Assembly (NCBI RefSeq): GCF_026672425.1
Contig: NZ_JAPPRC010000003.1
Span: forward strand, 602,501-666,500
Reading direction: 5' to 3'
Origin: Pannonibacter sp. SL95
GTDB taxonomy: Bacteria; Pseudomonadota; Alphaproteobacteria; Rhizobiales; Stappiaceae
Length of the DNA: 64,000 bases
How positions within the stretch are numbered: position 1 is the stretch's first letter; each line of letters starts with the position of its first letter. A program made the position numbers and the translations under genes. The notes under the pieces were generated by a model. It was not told the origin of the DNA and ran no database searches. It was given only the letters and a program-made list of their open reading frames with translations. Shown piece by piece: positions 31,287 through 39,121 of the stretch.

Positions 31287-31832
31287 ATGAACGCGGAATT
31301 GTCACGGCTGGAGCTTCTCAAGCGCTCCAATGCTGCAAGGCTGAAACGCAAGCTGGTTGCGAAGCTTTTGGGCCGGGTGGCTCCCGTGATCGCGGAGACC
31401 TGTGACAGCTTCACGATCGCGGTCGATGCAGAGACTGTCGCCGCCATCCGGTCTTTTGCAGCGCGTTTTCCTCAATCGGGTGACTGGTATGTCAATGGGC
31501 AGGTCTATGGAGCACCGCACGAGAACTTGACCCGCTCAGCGCTTGCAGGCCTGCTGGAGCAGCACGGGCTCTCCGGTTGGGCCGAATTCAGTTTGGGCGT
31601 TCCCTGCAGGCATGATCTTGCGGTGATCGGACTTCCGGTCGAGATCCTCCCGGCTCTGATCCCCGCTCTGCTCACACTGTCGGAGGAGCCGGTGACGGAC
31701 CTTGATGAGGTTCCATCGCTGGACGACTGCAGGATCGTCAACCGAACCGCCGGCTGGAGCCTGCTTCTCTGGCATGAAGGGCTGATCGTGTTCGACAAGC
31801 TTGCGGTGCCCGGACCGATGGCCGAGGGATAA
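31287..31832 (+). CDS. Hypothetical protein, no recognised family
   Basis: About 181 residues, predicted soluble, with no signal peptide or membrane segment and no motif I recognise. A segment near residues 55-90 (FPQSGDWYVNGQVYGAPHENLTRSALAGLL) may fold as a small alpha-beta unit. ATG 31287 has GGGTGG upstream; ATG 31266 and 31281 are alternatives. It follows the exporter operon after about 140 bases in the same direction. Codon use looks like its neighbours, which supports it being real. Confidence 0.6.
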   Translation: MNAELSRLELLKRSNAARLKRKLVAKLLGRVAPVIAETCDSFTIAVDAETVAAIRSFAARFPQSGDWYVNGQVYGAPHENLTRSALAGLLEQHGLSGWAEFSLGVPCRHDLAVIGLPVEILPALIPALLTLSEEPVTDLDEVPSLDDCRIVNRTAGWSLLLWHEGLIVFDKLAVPGPMAEG

Positions 31833-31892
31833 AGGCAAGATAGCTGGGGCTGCGGTGGGGGGAGCTTGCGGCGCGATCTGTCAGGCGCTTTG

Positions 31893-32909
31893 TCAGGCGC
31901 TTTGGCGCTGCACGAGTTCGGGCGCGAGACGAACGACCTGGGTCTGGTGCGGCATCCCGGTTGGCGCTTCTGAGTCCAGTTGGCCGGTCCCGGAGATGCG
32001 CTGCTTGAGAAGCCGCAGGGCCGCCCGTGCTGTTTCCACAACGGGATTGCGCACCGTTGTCAGCTGATAGGGCTCCCAGGCGGCTGCGGGGATGTCGTCA
32101 AAACCGGTGATCGCGATGTCACCAGGCACGCTGAGGCCGAGCCGGCGGGCCGCTGCTATGGCTCCCAGCGCCATGGCATCATTGCCGCAGAGGATGGCAT
32201 CGGGTTTCTCCGGAGCTGTCAGAAGCGTCAGGGCTTGGGCGAGGCCACTGTCGACCGAGTAGTCGCCCTGCCGCGCCGCCAGCAGCTTCATGCCGCGCCG
32301 GTCCAGCGCCTGCAGCAGACCATCCTGGCGCTCGATGTTGGAAAAGGTCTCCGGCGTGCCGCCGATCCAGGCCAGGCGCGTGTGACCGCGCGCCGTGAGG
32401 TGCTCGACCAGCAGTTCGAGGCCAAGCCGGTTGTCGCAGCACACCGCATCGGTGTCGCCTTCCGGCATGACGCGGCCAACCATGACGAGCGGAGCCCCCG
32501 AGGCGCGGCAGCGCTCTGCCAGCGCCGGGCTGACCGAGCCTGCGGCGACGATGGCACCATCGACCTGATAGGCGAGAGCGTCTTCCAGCGCATTGTCCAG
32601 CTCGTCGCCTGGCTGAACCTGCAGGAGCAAGGGCCAGTTGCGCGCCTGCCTGATCTCGCGGCTCAGCGTTTCGAGGAGCCAGGCTTCGTAGGGGCGGGAG
32701 ACCGAGCCGACCACGAGGGCGATGAGGCCAGTCTGGCTGCCGGTCAGGCCACGGGCGATGCGGTTGGGCCGGTAGCCTAGCTTCTCGGCAACGGCCAGCA
32801 CATGGGCGCGCTTGCGGGCCGCGATCGGCGCGCCCTCTGTGAAGGCGCGCGAGACCATGGCGCGGGAAACGCCGGCTGCTTCGGCAACATCATCGGCAGT
32901 GACGCGCAT
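31893..32909 (-). CDS. LacI-family transcriptional regulator
   Basis: 338 residues. The N-terminal HTH with hinge is VTADDVAEAAGVSRAMVSRAF followed by KLGYRPNRIARGL. The C-terminal periplasmic-binding-like sensor has DAILCGNDAMALGAIAAARRLGLSVPGDIAITGFDD, the usual LacI/GalR core. It is divergent from the ABC importer at 33041, which it probably regulates in response to an imported compound or its breakdown product. ATG 32909 places the HTH at the N-terminus as in the family. Confidence 0.92.
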   Translation of the reverse strand: MRVTADDVAEAAGVSRAMVSRAFTEGAPIAARKRAHVLAVAEKLGYRPNRIARGLTGSQTGLIALVVGSVSRPYEAWLLETLSREIRQARNWPLLLQVQPGDELDNALEDALAYQVDGAIVAAGSVSPALAERCRASGAPLVMVGRVMPEGDTDAVCCDNRLGLELLVEHLTARGHTRLAWIGGTPETFSNIERQDGLLQALDRRGMKLLAARQGDYSVDSGLAQALTLLTAPEKPDAILCGNDAMALGAIAAARRLGLSVPGDIAITGFDDIPAAAWEPYQLTTVRNPVVETARAALRLLKQRISGTGQLDSEAPTGMPHQTQVVRLAPELVQRQSA

Positions 32910-32980
32910 GTCTTCTCCGGCATTCCTGAACTCGCGTGCATGTCGTGCATCGCACAATAATCAGCCAAATGCAAAACCCT

Positions 32981-33010
32981 TTGACATGAAACTGTCATGC
33001 GTCAAACATA
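32981..33010 (+). promoter_or_regulatory. Promoter/operator between LacI gene and importer operon
   Basis: TTGACA (32981-32986) is a good -35 element for the importer operon, with a weak -10 near 33005-33010. TGACA-TGAAAC-TGTCA (32982-32997) is a palindrome overlapping the -35, a position where a LacI-type repressor would block polymerase. Confidence 0.45.
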
Positions 33011-33040
33011 GATTGCACACGCGTTCAATCGGAGGAAGTC

Positions 33041-34111
33041 ATGGGAACGGAAGCGCTGTCGCTGGAGGAGGTGTCCATTCGTCTTGGGCAATCTCTCATT
33101 CTCGACGGGATTTCGCTGCAGGTGCCCGCGGGCAGCTTTACCTGCCTTCTGGGGCCGTCCGGCTGTGGCAAGACCACCTTGCTGCGAGCCATTGCCGGCT
33201 TTGCTCCGTTGAGCGCCGGTGACATCACCGTGGGCGGGCGCTCGATCTCGAACCTGGCGCCAGAGGCGCGGCAGACGGCAATGGTGTTCCAGTCCTATGC
33301 GCTGTGGCCGCATATGACTGTCGCTGGCAATCTGACCTATCCGCTGAAGCTGCGGGGGCTTTCGAAGGTCGAACGTGACCGGCGCGCGGAAGCCATCCTG
33401 TCGCTGCTCGGCCTGGAAGGTTATGGCCCGCGCGCGGTTATCAGCCTTTCCGGTGGCCAGCGCCAGCGCGTCGCGCTGGGGCGTGCGCTGATCATCGACC
33501 CGCCCTTGCTGCTGCTGGATGAGCCCCTGTCCAACCTTGATGCCTCGATCCGCCGCAGTCTGCGCGGCGAGCTGCGCCGTCTGCAGCAGAAGGTCGGCAT
33601 CACCACCATCATGGTGACTCATGATCAGGATGAGGCCCTGGCGATGGCAGACCGGATCGTGCTCATGCGGCAGGGACGGATCGTCCAGGTGGCGAGCCCC
33701 GAGGCGCTCTACAGTGCCCCGGCAGATCTTGAGGTGGCTCATTTTCTCGGCGTCGACAACGTCGTCGATCTTCGACCCGGTGATCCCGTGGCTGCAGGTG
33801 GCGCGCTGGCGGGCTTCCGGACAGCAGATGCACGCGTGTTCACTGGCGAAGCGCCGGCAGGCCTCGACGCCGTGCTGGTTCGGGCTGGCACCGTGACGGC
33901 CTGCGCCTATGCCGGCGGCAGCTATCACGTCTCCATCGACCTTTCCGACCAGGCAGGAAACGAGTCGCTCAGCGGTGCCTCTGGGGCCGCCCTGTCCGCT
34001 CTTTCGTCCGTGCCAGTCGCGCCCGGGACAAGGGCCCGGCTTTCCGTTCCCGCTCCGATGCTGATGAGCTTCGGGGCTGACAGCCGCCTGCTCCAGGGGA
34101 TCAGGCAATAA
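33041..34111 (+). CDS. ABC importer ATP-binding protein (PotA/FbpC/AfuC type)
   Basis: 356 residues. The ATPase domain (about 1-235) has Walker A GPSGCGKTT, signature SLSGGQRQR, Walker B LLLLDEPLSNLD and THDQDEA; a C-terminal TOBE-like regulatory domain follows. Ribosome binding site GGAGG precedes ATG 33041. It is first in the operon ATPase, binding protein, permease, permease, phosphodiesterase. The family takes up polyamines, ferric iron, phosphonates or phosphoesters, so the substrate must come from context. Confidence 0.9.
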   Translation: MGTEALSLEEVSIRLGQSLILDGISLQVPAGSFTCLLGPSGCGKTTLLRAIAGFAPLSAGDITVGGRSISNLAPEARQTAMVFQSYALWPHMTVAGNLTYPLKLRGLSKVERDRRAEAILSLLGLEGYGPRAVISLSGGQRQRVALGRALIIDPPLLLLDEPLSNLDASIRRSLRGELRRLQQKVGITTIMVTHDQDEALAMADRIVLMRQGRIVQVASPEALYSAPADLEVAHFLGVDNVVDLRPGDPVAAGGALAGFRTADARVFTGEAPAGLDAVLVRAGTVTACAYAGGSYHVSIDLSDQAGNESLSGASGAALSALSSVPVAPGTRARLSVPAPMLMSFGADSRLLQGIRQ

Positions 34112-34143
34112 CTTCGCACGCAGAACCACAGGGAAGACAAGTC

Positions 34144-35277
34144 ATGAACATCCGGATTGCCCTTGCCAGCCTGCTGGCAGCCACAACCCTTGCCACCAGC
34201 GTGTCAGCGCAGACGCTTACGGTGATCACCGCCGGCGACACCAACATGGTGGACTACATCAACGACTATCTCGGACCGAAGTTCGAGGAAGGCCATCCGG
34301 GCGTGACCGTTCGCGCGGTTGGCACCGGCCCGGGCGATGGCGGCAGCCAGGCGATCTACGAAAAGATCCATGCCCAGAAGGACAAGAGCGTCTGGGACGT
34401 GGACGTTGCCGTCGTGCATCAGCGCATGGCCGGCAAGATGGTCGAAGAGAAGCTGCTGGCGAACTACCGCGACGGCGTCGCCACGTCCAAGCTGGTGACC
34501 CGCAAGACGGCTGAGAATGCGCTGGGCGTGAATGTTTCCGGCTATGTCATGCCGATGTTCCACAGCCAGATCGCGATTGCCTACAATCCCGACGTCATTG
34601 CCAACCCGCCGCAGTCCTACGACGAACTGGCGAAGTGGGTGAAGGAGAACCCGGGCAAGTTCGGCTACAACGGCATCACCGGCGGCATGGCCGGCGTCGG
34701 CTTCGTGTTCGGCTGGATGTATGCCTTCTCCGGCATGGCGGACGAAATCCGCAACGGTCCGTGGGCAGACGGTGCGGCCGACAAGTGGGCGCCGGCCCTG
34801 GCTTCCCTGCGCGACTTCAACCAGAGCGTCATGATGACCCCGGGCAACGCCGGCACGCTGGACGCCATGAACCGCGGCGAAATCGCCATGGGTCCGGTGT
34901 GGATGGACATGTTCTACACCTGGGTTGCCGATGGCCGCCTGAACCCGAACCTGAAGCTCATGATCCTGTCCCCGGGCATGCCGGGCCAGCCGATGTACTA
35001 CACGGTTCCGGCCAAGTCCTCCCAGCCGGATCTGGCCAAGGAGTTCATCGCCTTCGCAACCAGCCCGGCCGTGCAGGCTGACGGCATTGTCCGTCGCTTC
35101 AACTGGTTCCCGGGCATCGACCCGCAGAACGTGAAGAGCGAGCTGACCGACGCCGAATGGCAGCGCCTGTTTGCCGACGTCACGCCGGAAACGCTGGCCG
35201 AGCGCGGCTGGTCGATGCCGCAGGCGAAGTACTTCGCTGCAATCCTGGAAGCTTACGAAAAGAACGTCGCCAAGTAA
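34144..35277 (+). CDS. Extracellular solute-binding protein (family 1)
   Basis: 377 residues with a Sec signal peptide (MNIRIALASLLAATTLATSVSA, cut near residue 22). The type-II binding-protein fold resembles those of polyamine, glycerol-phosphate and iron importers. The motif GEIAMGPVWMDMFYTWVADG lies in the second lobe. It delivers substrate to the permease pair encoded downstream. Ligand is not identifiable from sequence; the neighbouring phosphodiesterase suggests a phosphodiester. Confidence 0.88.
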   Translation: MNIRIALASLLAATTLATSVSAQTLTVITAGDTNMVDYINDYLGPKFEEGHPGVTVRAVGTGPGDGGSQAIYEKIHAQKDKSVWDVDVAVVHQRMAGKMVEEKLLANYRDGVATSKLVTRKTAENALGVNVSGYVMPMFHSQIAIAYNPDVIANPPQSYDELAKWVKENPGKFGYNGITGGMAGVGFVFGWMYAFSGMADEIRNGPWADGAADKWAPALASLRDFNQSVMMTPGNAGTLDAMNRGEIAMGPVWMDMFYTWVADGRLNPNLKLMILSPGMPGQPMYYTVPAKSSQPDLAKEFIAFATSPAVQADGIVRRFNWFPGIDPQNVKSELTDAEWQRLFADVTPETLAERGWSMPQAKYFAAILEAYEKNVAK

Positions 35278-35301
35278 GGCGCGTCCGGCTCCTGCGACAC
35301 A

Positions 35302-35328
35302 CCCGACCCGGCCTCGTGCCGGGTCGGG
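35302..35328 (+). terminator. Hairpin after the solute-binding protein gene
   Basis: A perfect 11-base-pair stem (CCCGACCCGGC/GCCGGGTCGGG) with a 5-base loop, followed by CCCTTGCGTTTCT. Probably a partial terminator or RNA stabiliser that gives more binding protein than permease. Confidence 0.6.
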
Positions 35329-35397
35329 CCCTTGCGTTTCTGACTGACCGGACCGCGCAGCCTGCTGCCGCGACCGGGGAACGGGGCACTCGCCGTA

Positions 35398-36276
35398 ATG
35401 ACTGCATCTTCTCCACCGCGCAACGCGCCAGGCACCTCGGATCGAAGCCTTGCCCGCATGTGGCCGGGGGTCCTGTTGATCGCCCCTGCCTTGACCGCAA
35501 TCGCGCTGCTTTATGCGCTGCCTTTGCTGCGCTCGCTGATCACCGCCTTCGTCGGTGAGGACGGACATCCCACTCTCGGCAATCTGGCGAAGGCGCTGGA
35601 GTTCTACGGCGCGGATATCGTCTACTCGATCCTTGTGGCTCTTGGGTCCCTGGCGCTGATTGCCTTCGTCTCCATCGCGATTGCCGGCTATCTGACGCTT
35701 GGGCAGAGCCGCTGGGCCGTGCCGCTGCTGCGCTGGATCTATCGGTGGCCGCTGTTCATTCCGTTCATTGTCGCAGGTCAGACCGCCCGGTCCTTTCTGG
35801 CGCGCAACGGCGTGCTCAATACGCTGCTGACGGACGTCGGCCTGGTCGATGCCGCAACGGCGACAAGCCTTCTGGACTGGCGCGGGCTGGTGTTGACGTT
35901 CGCCTGGAAGCAGATCCCCTTCGTCACGCTGCTGCTGGCAGGGGCGATGGCCTCCCTGGACCGCTCCACCATCGAGGCGGCCCGCAACCTCGGGGCTGGC
36001 CGGCTGCGCTGTCTGATCGAGATCGTGCTGCCTCAGGTGCGGCCACAACTGCTCGTCGCCCTGGTCCTGTCGCTCGTGACCATCATGTCGGTGCTATCGG
36101 TGCCGGTCATGCTGATCTCCGGCAACCCGACCATGATGACGGCCATGATGGCACACCGCGTGACCTTTTATGGCGACTACGCCGTCGCCAATGCGCTGGG
36201 CCTGTTTTCCTATCTGCTGACGGCGGTTGCCGCCTGGGCCTACCTGCGGATGAGCCTCAGGGAGAAGTCGAATTGA
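35398..36276 (+). CDS. ABC importer permease 1
   Basis: 292 residues, a binding-protein-dependent permease with about six membrane segments. The EAA loop is IEAARNLGAGRLRCLIEIVLP (near residues 190-210). ATG 35398 is the first in-frame start consistent with the cytoplasmic N-terminus. Its stop overlaps the next permease start (TGATG). Confidence 0.9.
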   Translation: MTASSPPRNAPGTSDRSLARMWPGVLLIAPALTAIALLYALPLLRSLITAFVGEDGHPTLGNLAKALEFYGADIVYSILVALGSLALIAFVSIAIAGYLTLGQSRWAVPLLRWIYRWPLFIPFIVAGQTARSFLARNGVLNTLLTDVGLVDAATATSLLDWRGLVLTFAWKQIPFVTLLLAGAMASLDRSTIEAARNLGAGRLRCLIEIVLPQVRPQLLVALVLSLVTIMSVLSVPVMLISGNPTMMTAMMAHRVTFYGDYAVANALGLFSYLLTAVAAWAYLRMSLREKSN

Positions 36277-37103
36277 TGCGTTCCCGTCACCCCGCCTTCT
36301 CGCGTCTTGCCGAGACGCTGGGCCTTGCGCTCGTCATGGGCCTTGCGGCTTTTGTCGTCTTCGGTCCGCTGGCAAATCTGGCCATCTGGGCCTTTGCCGA
36401 ACAGTGGTTCTATCCCAACCAGTGGCCGACACGCTGGGGCTTCGAGTTCTGGGCGCGGGTTTTCCGCCCGCGTGCCGGTGCCTGGGAATCGCTCTGGAAC
36501 TCGGTGTCCATCGCCATCGCGACCGTTGGCCTCTCGATGGTTCTGTCCATCCCGGCGGGTTACGCGCTCGCCCGCCTGACGTTGCCGGCGCGCAGTCTGA
36601 TCATGCTGGTTTTCCTGTTGCCGCAGGCGTTTCCCTCGCTGCCGATCTTCGTCAACATCGCCGCAATCTTCTATGGGCTTGGTCTCAACGGTTCGCTTTT
36701 CGGCGTGGTTCTGGTGCATTCGCTTCCCGGCCTCGTCTATGCGGTCTGGATCGCAACGGCGTCCTTCGCGGCAGTCGATCGCAGCATGGAGGAAGCGGCC
36801 CGTAATCTGGGTGCCGGCCCCTTGCGCACGTTCCGCGACATTACCCTGCCGCAAGCTTTTCCCGGGCTCATGGCGGCGTCGATCTTCGTATTCCTCGACA
36901 GCATCGATGAGTTCACCGGCACCTATTTTGTCGGTGCACCCGACATCACGACCCTGCCGATCCTGATGTTCAACGCCAGCATGGGCGGCAACTACCAGAT
37001 TGCCTCCATCACCGCGCTGATCCTCCTGATCCCCTCCGTCGGCTTCATGCTGGTGATCGAACGGTTCCTGAAAGCCGATGTGCTGTCCCGGATCGGTCGC
37101 TGA
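36276..37103 (+). CDS. ABC importer permease 2
   Basis: 275 residues with six predicted membrane segments and the EAA loop EEAARNLGAGPLRTFRDITLP (near 175-195). It is the heterodimer partner of the preceding permease. ATG 36276 overlaps the upstream stop by one base; the long in-frame extension to 35745 runs inside permease 1 and is rejected. Confidence 0.9.
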   Translation: MRSRHPAFSRLAETLGLALVMGLAAFVVFGPLANLAIWAFAEQWFYPNQWPTRWGFEFWARVFRPRAGAWESLWNSVSIAIATVGLSMVLSIPAGYALARLTLPARSLIMLVFLLPQAFPSLPIFVNIAAIFYGLGLNGSLFGVVLVHSLPGLVYAVWIATASFAAVDRSMEEAARNLGAGPLRTFRDITLPQAFPGLMAASIFVFLDSIDEFTGTYFVGAPDITTLPILMFNASMGGNYQIASITALILLIPSVGFMLVIERFLKADVLSRIGR

Positions 37104-37119
37104 CAGAAAGACACTTGCG

Positions 37120-37923
37120 ATGTACATCCTGCATTTCTCCGACTTTCACCTGTTCGCTGGCGACAAGGAAAGCGCCCATCCGCGCGCGGATACGGTCGCT
37201 GCCGTCGAACGCGTGCTTGCGGATGCCGCGAGCCTGACGCCGCAGCCCGACCTGGTGCTGATCTCCGGCGATCTGACCGACTGCGGCACCGCCGAGGACT
37301 ATGCGCTGGCCCGGCGCATGCTTGCCCGGTTTGCCGCGCCGGTGCTTGTGGTTCCCGGCAACCATGACCGCCGCACCGCGATGCGCGGCGCCTTCGAGGA
37401 CCTTGTCCTGTTCGAGGAGGGACAGTTCCTGAACTTCGACGTGACGTATCAGGGCATCCGCGTCATCGGCCTCGACACGATCATCCCGGGCGCTGTGGCA
37501 GGGGAACTCTGCCGGGACCGCCTGGACTGGCTTTCCGAACGGCTTGCCGATGACGCGGCGCGCGCCAAGGCGACGAGCGGCGTCACGTTCCTGATGCTGC
37601 ACCACCCGCCGTTCGATCTCGCCAGCCCGTCGTGGGATGCGATGACGCTGCTCAAGGGGCGGGAGGAGTTCACCCGTCTCGTCACCGGGTTCAAGGGGCA
37701 TCTGCGGCTGTTGACGGGCCATGTCCATCGACCGCTGATCACCACGCATGCCGGGCACTTTGCTGCCATTGCCGGCAGCCCTTCGTTCCAGTACGCGCCT
37801 GGGCTCGGCTGGACCGGCGAACCTCCCTTGTCGAGTGAGCCCTATGTCTACTGGCTGCATCACGTGACTGGTCCGGGCCAGGTCATCGTCAGTCCGAGGA
37901 TGATCGACCTAGCTGCCGGTTGA
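37120..37923 (+). CDS. Binuclear metallophosphodiesterase (GpdQ/CpdA family)
   Basis: 267 residues, cytoplasmic, of the calcineurin-like class that includes glycerophosphodiesterase GpdQ and cAMP phosphodiesterase CpdA. The metal-ligand motifs are all present: D8-x-H10 (SDFH), GD51, GN81-H82-D, LHHPPF near 157 and GHVH near 195. It is the last gene of the importer operon, 16 bases after permease 2, so it more likely hydrolyses the imported compound (for example a glycerophosphodiester) than signalling cAMP. This is inference from position. Confidence 0.88.
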   Translation: MYILHFSDFHLFAGDKESAHPRADTVAAVERVLADAASLTPQPDLVLISGDLTDCGTAEDYALARRMLARFAAPVLVVPGNHDRRTAMRGAFEDLVLFEEGQFLNFDVTYQGIRVIGLDTIIPGAVAGELCRDRLDWLSERLADDAARAKATSGVTFLMLHHPPFDLASPSWDAMTLLKGREEFTRLVTGFKGHLRLLTGHVHRPLITTHAGHFAAIAGSPSFQYAPGLGWTGEPPLSSEPYVYWLHHVTGPGQVIVSPRMIDLAAG

Positions 37924-38835
37924 ACTGCCGTCCGGGTCTGACGACAGTTTCAGGCTGCGCAGCAACTCGTCCGCGAACATCTGCACCGCCAGGCCCCGGC
38001 TGCGACGGTCGCGCTGGACAAGGGTCAGCACGTTCTGTCCGAACGGTCGGTCGCGGATCGGCAGATAGGTCAAGACGCCCGCGCGCAGTTCCTCGGCGAC
38101 GTCGAACTTGCTGAGGAACGCGATGCTGTCCCCTGTCGCGGCGAGATGCTTCATCGCCTCAATCGAGTTGGTCAGGAATGTCGGCTCGGCCGGCAGGTCA
38201 GCCGCCGCGAATGTCTCGGCAACGAGGTCGTGCATCACCATGGACCGGTCCGGGAAGATGAGCGGATAGGGCAGGCATGAGGCGAGCGAAATGCTGTCCA
38301 TGTCCGACAGGGGATGGGCCGAGGAGACCACCGCCCCGAGCCTTGCATCGACCGAGCCAAGGCAGTCAAGCTGCGCCAGGCGGGGCAGGTTGAAGGCAAG
38401 GCCGAGATCGGCTTCGCCGGCTTCCACAGCACCGACGATATCGCGCAGGAACATCACCTTGATGCTGATGCGAATGCGTGGATGACGGGCGCAGAAGAGC
38501 GCGGCCGCCTTGGGCACGATGCCGCCGGCTAGGCCGTTCATCGTGGCGACAATCACTTCGCCGCCCTGAAGTGCCTTCAGATCACGGATTTCCGCCTCGA
38601 CCTGGCTGTATTCCCGCATGGTCCGGCGCACATGGGCCAGCAGGATCTCGCCGGCCGGTGTCAGCCGCAGGCCGCGCGGCAGGCGCTCGAACAGCGGCTC
38701 GCCAATGGCCTCTTCCAGCTGCAGCACGTGCTTGTTGATGGCTGATGCAGCAACGTTCAGGCGTTCACCCGCCGCCCTGATCGAGCCGGAGCGGGCAACT
38801 TCATCAATGTAGCGCAGCACGCGGGAATGCAGCAT
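37909..38835 (-). CDS. LysR-family transcriptional regulator
   Basis: 308 residues. The N-terminal winged helix (about 1-60) reads YIDEVARSGSIRAAGERLNVAASAINKHVLQLEEAIGEPLFERLPRG in outline; the C-terminal co-inducer domain starts near residue 90. It is convergent with the phosphodiesterase gene (15-base overlap of the 3' ends) and divergent from the amidohydrolase gene at 39122, its likely target. ATG 38835 puts the HTH at the N-terminus. Confidence 0.92.
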   Translation of the reverse strand: MLHSRVLRYIDEVARSGSIRAAGERLNVAASAINKHVLQLEEAIGEPLFERLPRGLRLTPAGEILLAHVRRTMREYSQVEAEIRDLKALQGGEVIVATMNGLAGGIVPKAAALFCARHPRIRISIKVMFLRDIVGAVEAGEADLGLAFNLPRLAQLDCLGSVDARLGAVVSSAHPLSDMDSISLASCLPYPLIFPDRSMVMHDLVAETFAAADLPAEPTFLTNSIEAMKHLAATGDSIAFLSKFDVAEELRAGVLTYLPIRDRPFGQNVLTLVQRDRRSRGLAVQMFADELLRSLKLSSDPDGSSTGS

Positions 38836-39121
38836 CGCAGGTTTGCCTTCGATTGAGCGTGCTAAAAAAGCGAACGCAACGCGCAATAAATACTGCTTTT
38901 CGGAAGCGGTGCAATGCCGTCTTATGACCCAGACGGCGCGCCGGGGAAGGGCAGGCGCCGCACGGGGAGGAACTTCAGCACACTGGGCGAGCCATGTCTT
39001 CTGCGTCTGTCGCGGAAGCAGGCTGCTGCAAGGCGGCGATGCAAAGGGCGTCTCCGGCTGCGCGCTCGTGCCCTGCTGCCCGATGGTTCCTCCTCAAAGG
39101 ACAACACCAAGGAGGCACGCC

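Noticed and set aside
34204-36048. 614-codon minus-strand frame opposite the importer binding protein and permease
   Set aside because: Antisense shadow; low-complexity Arg/Gln/His composition.
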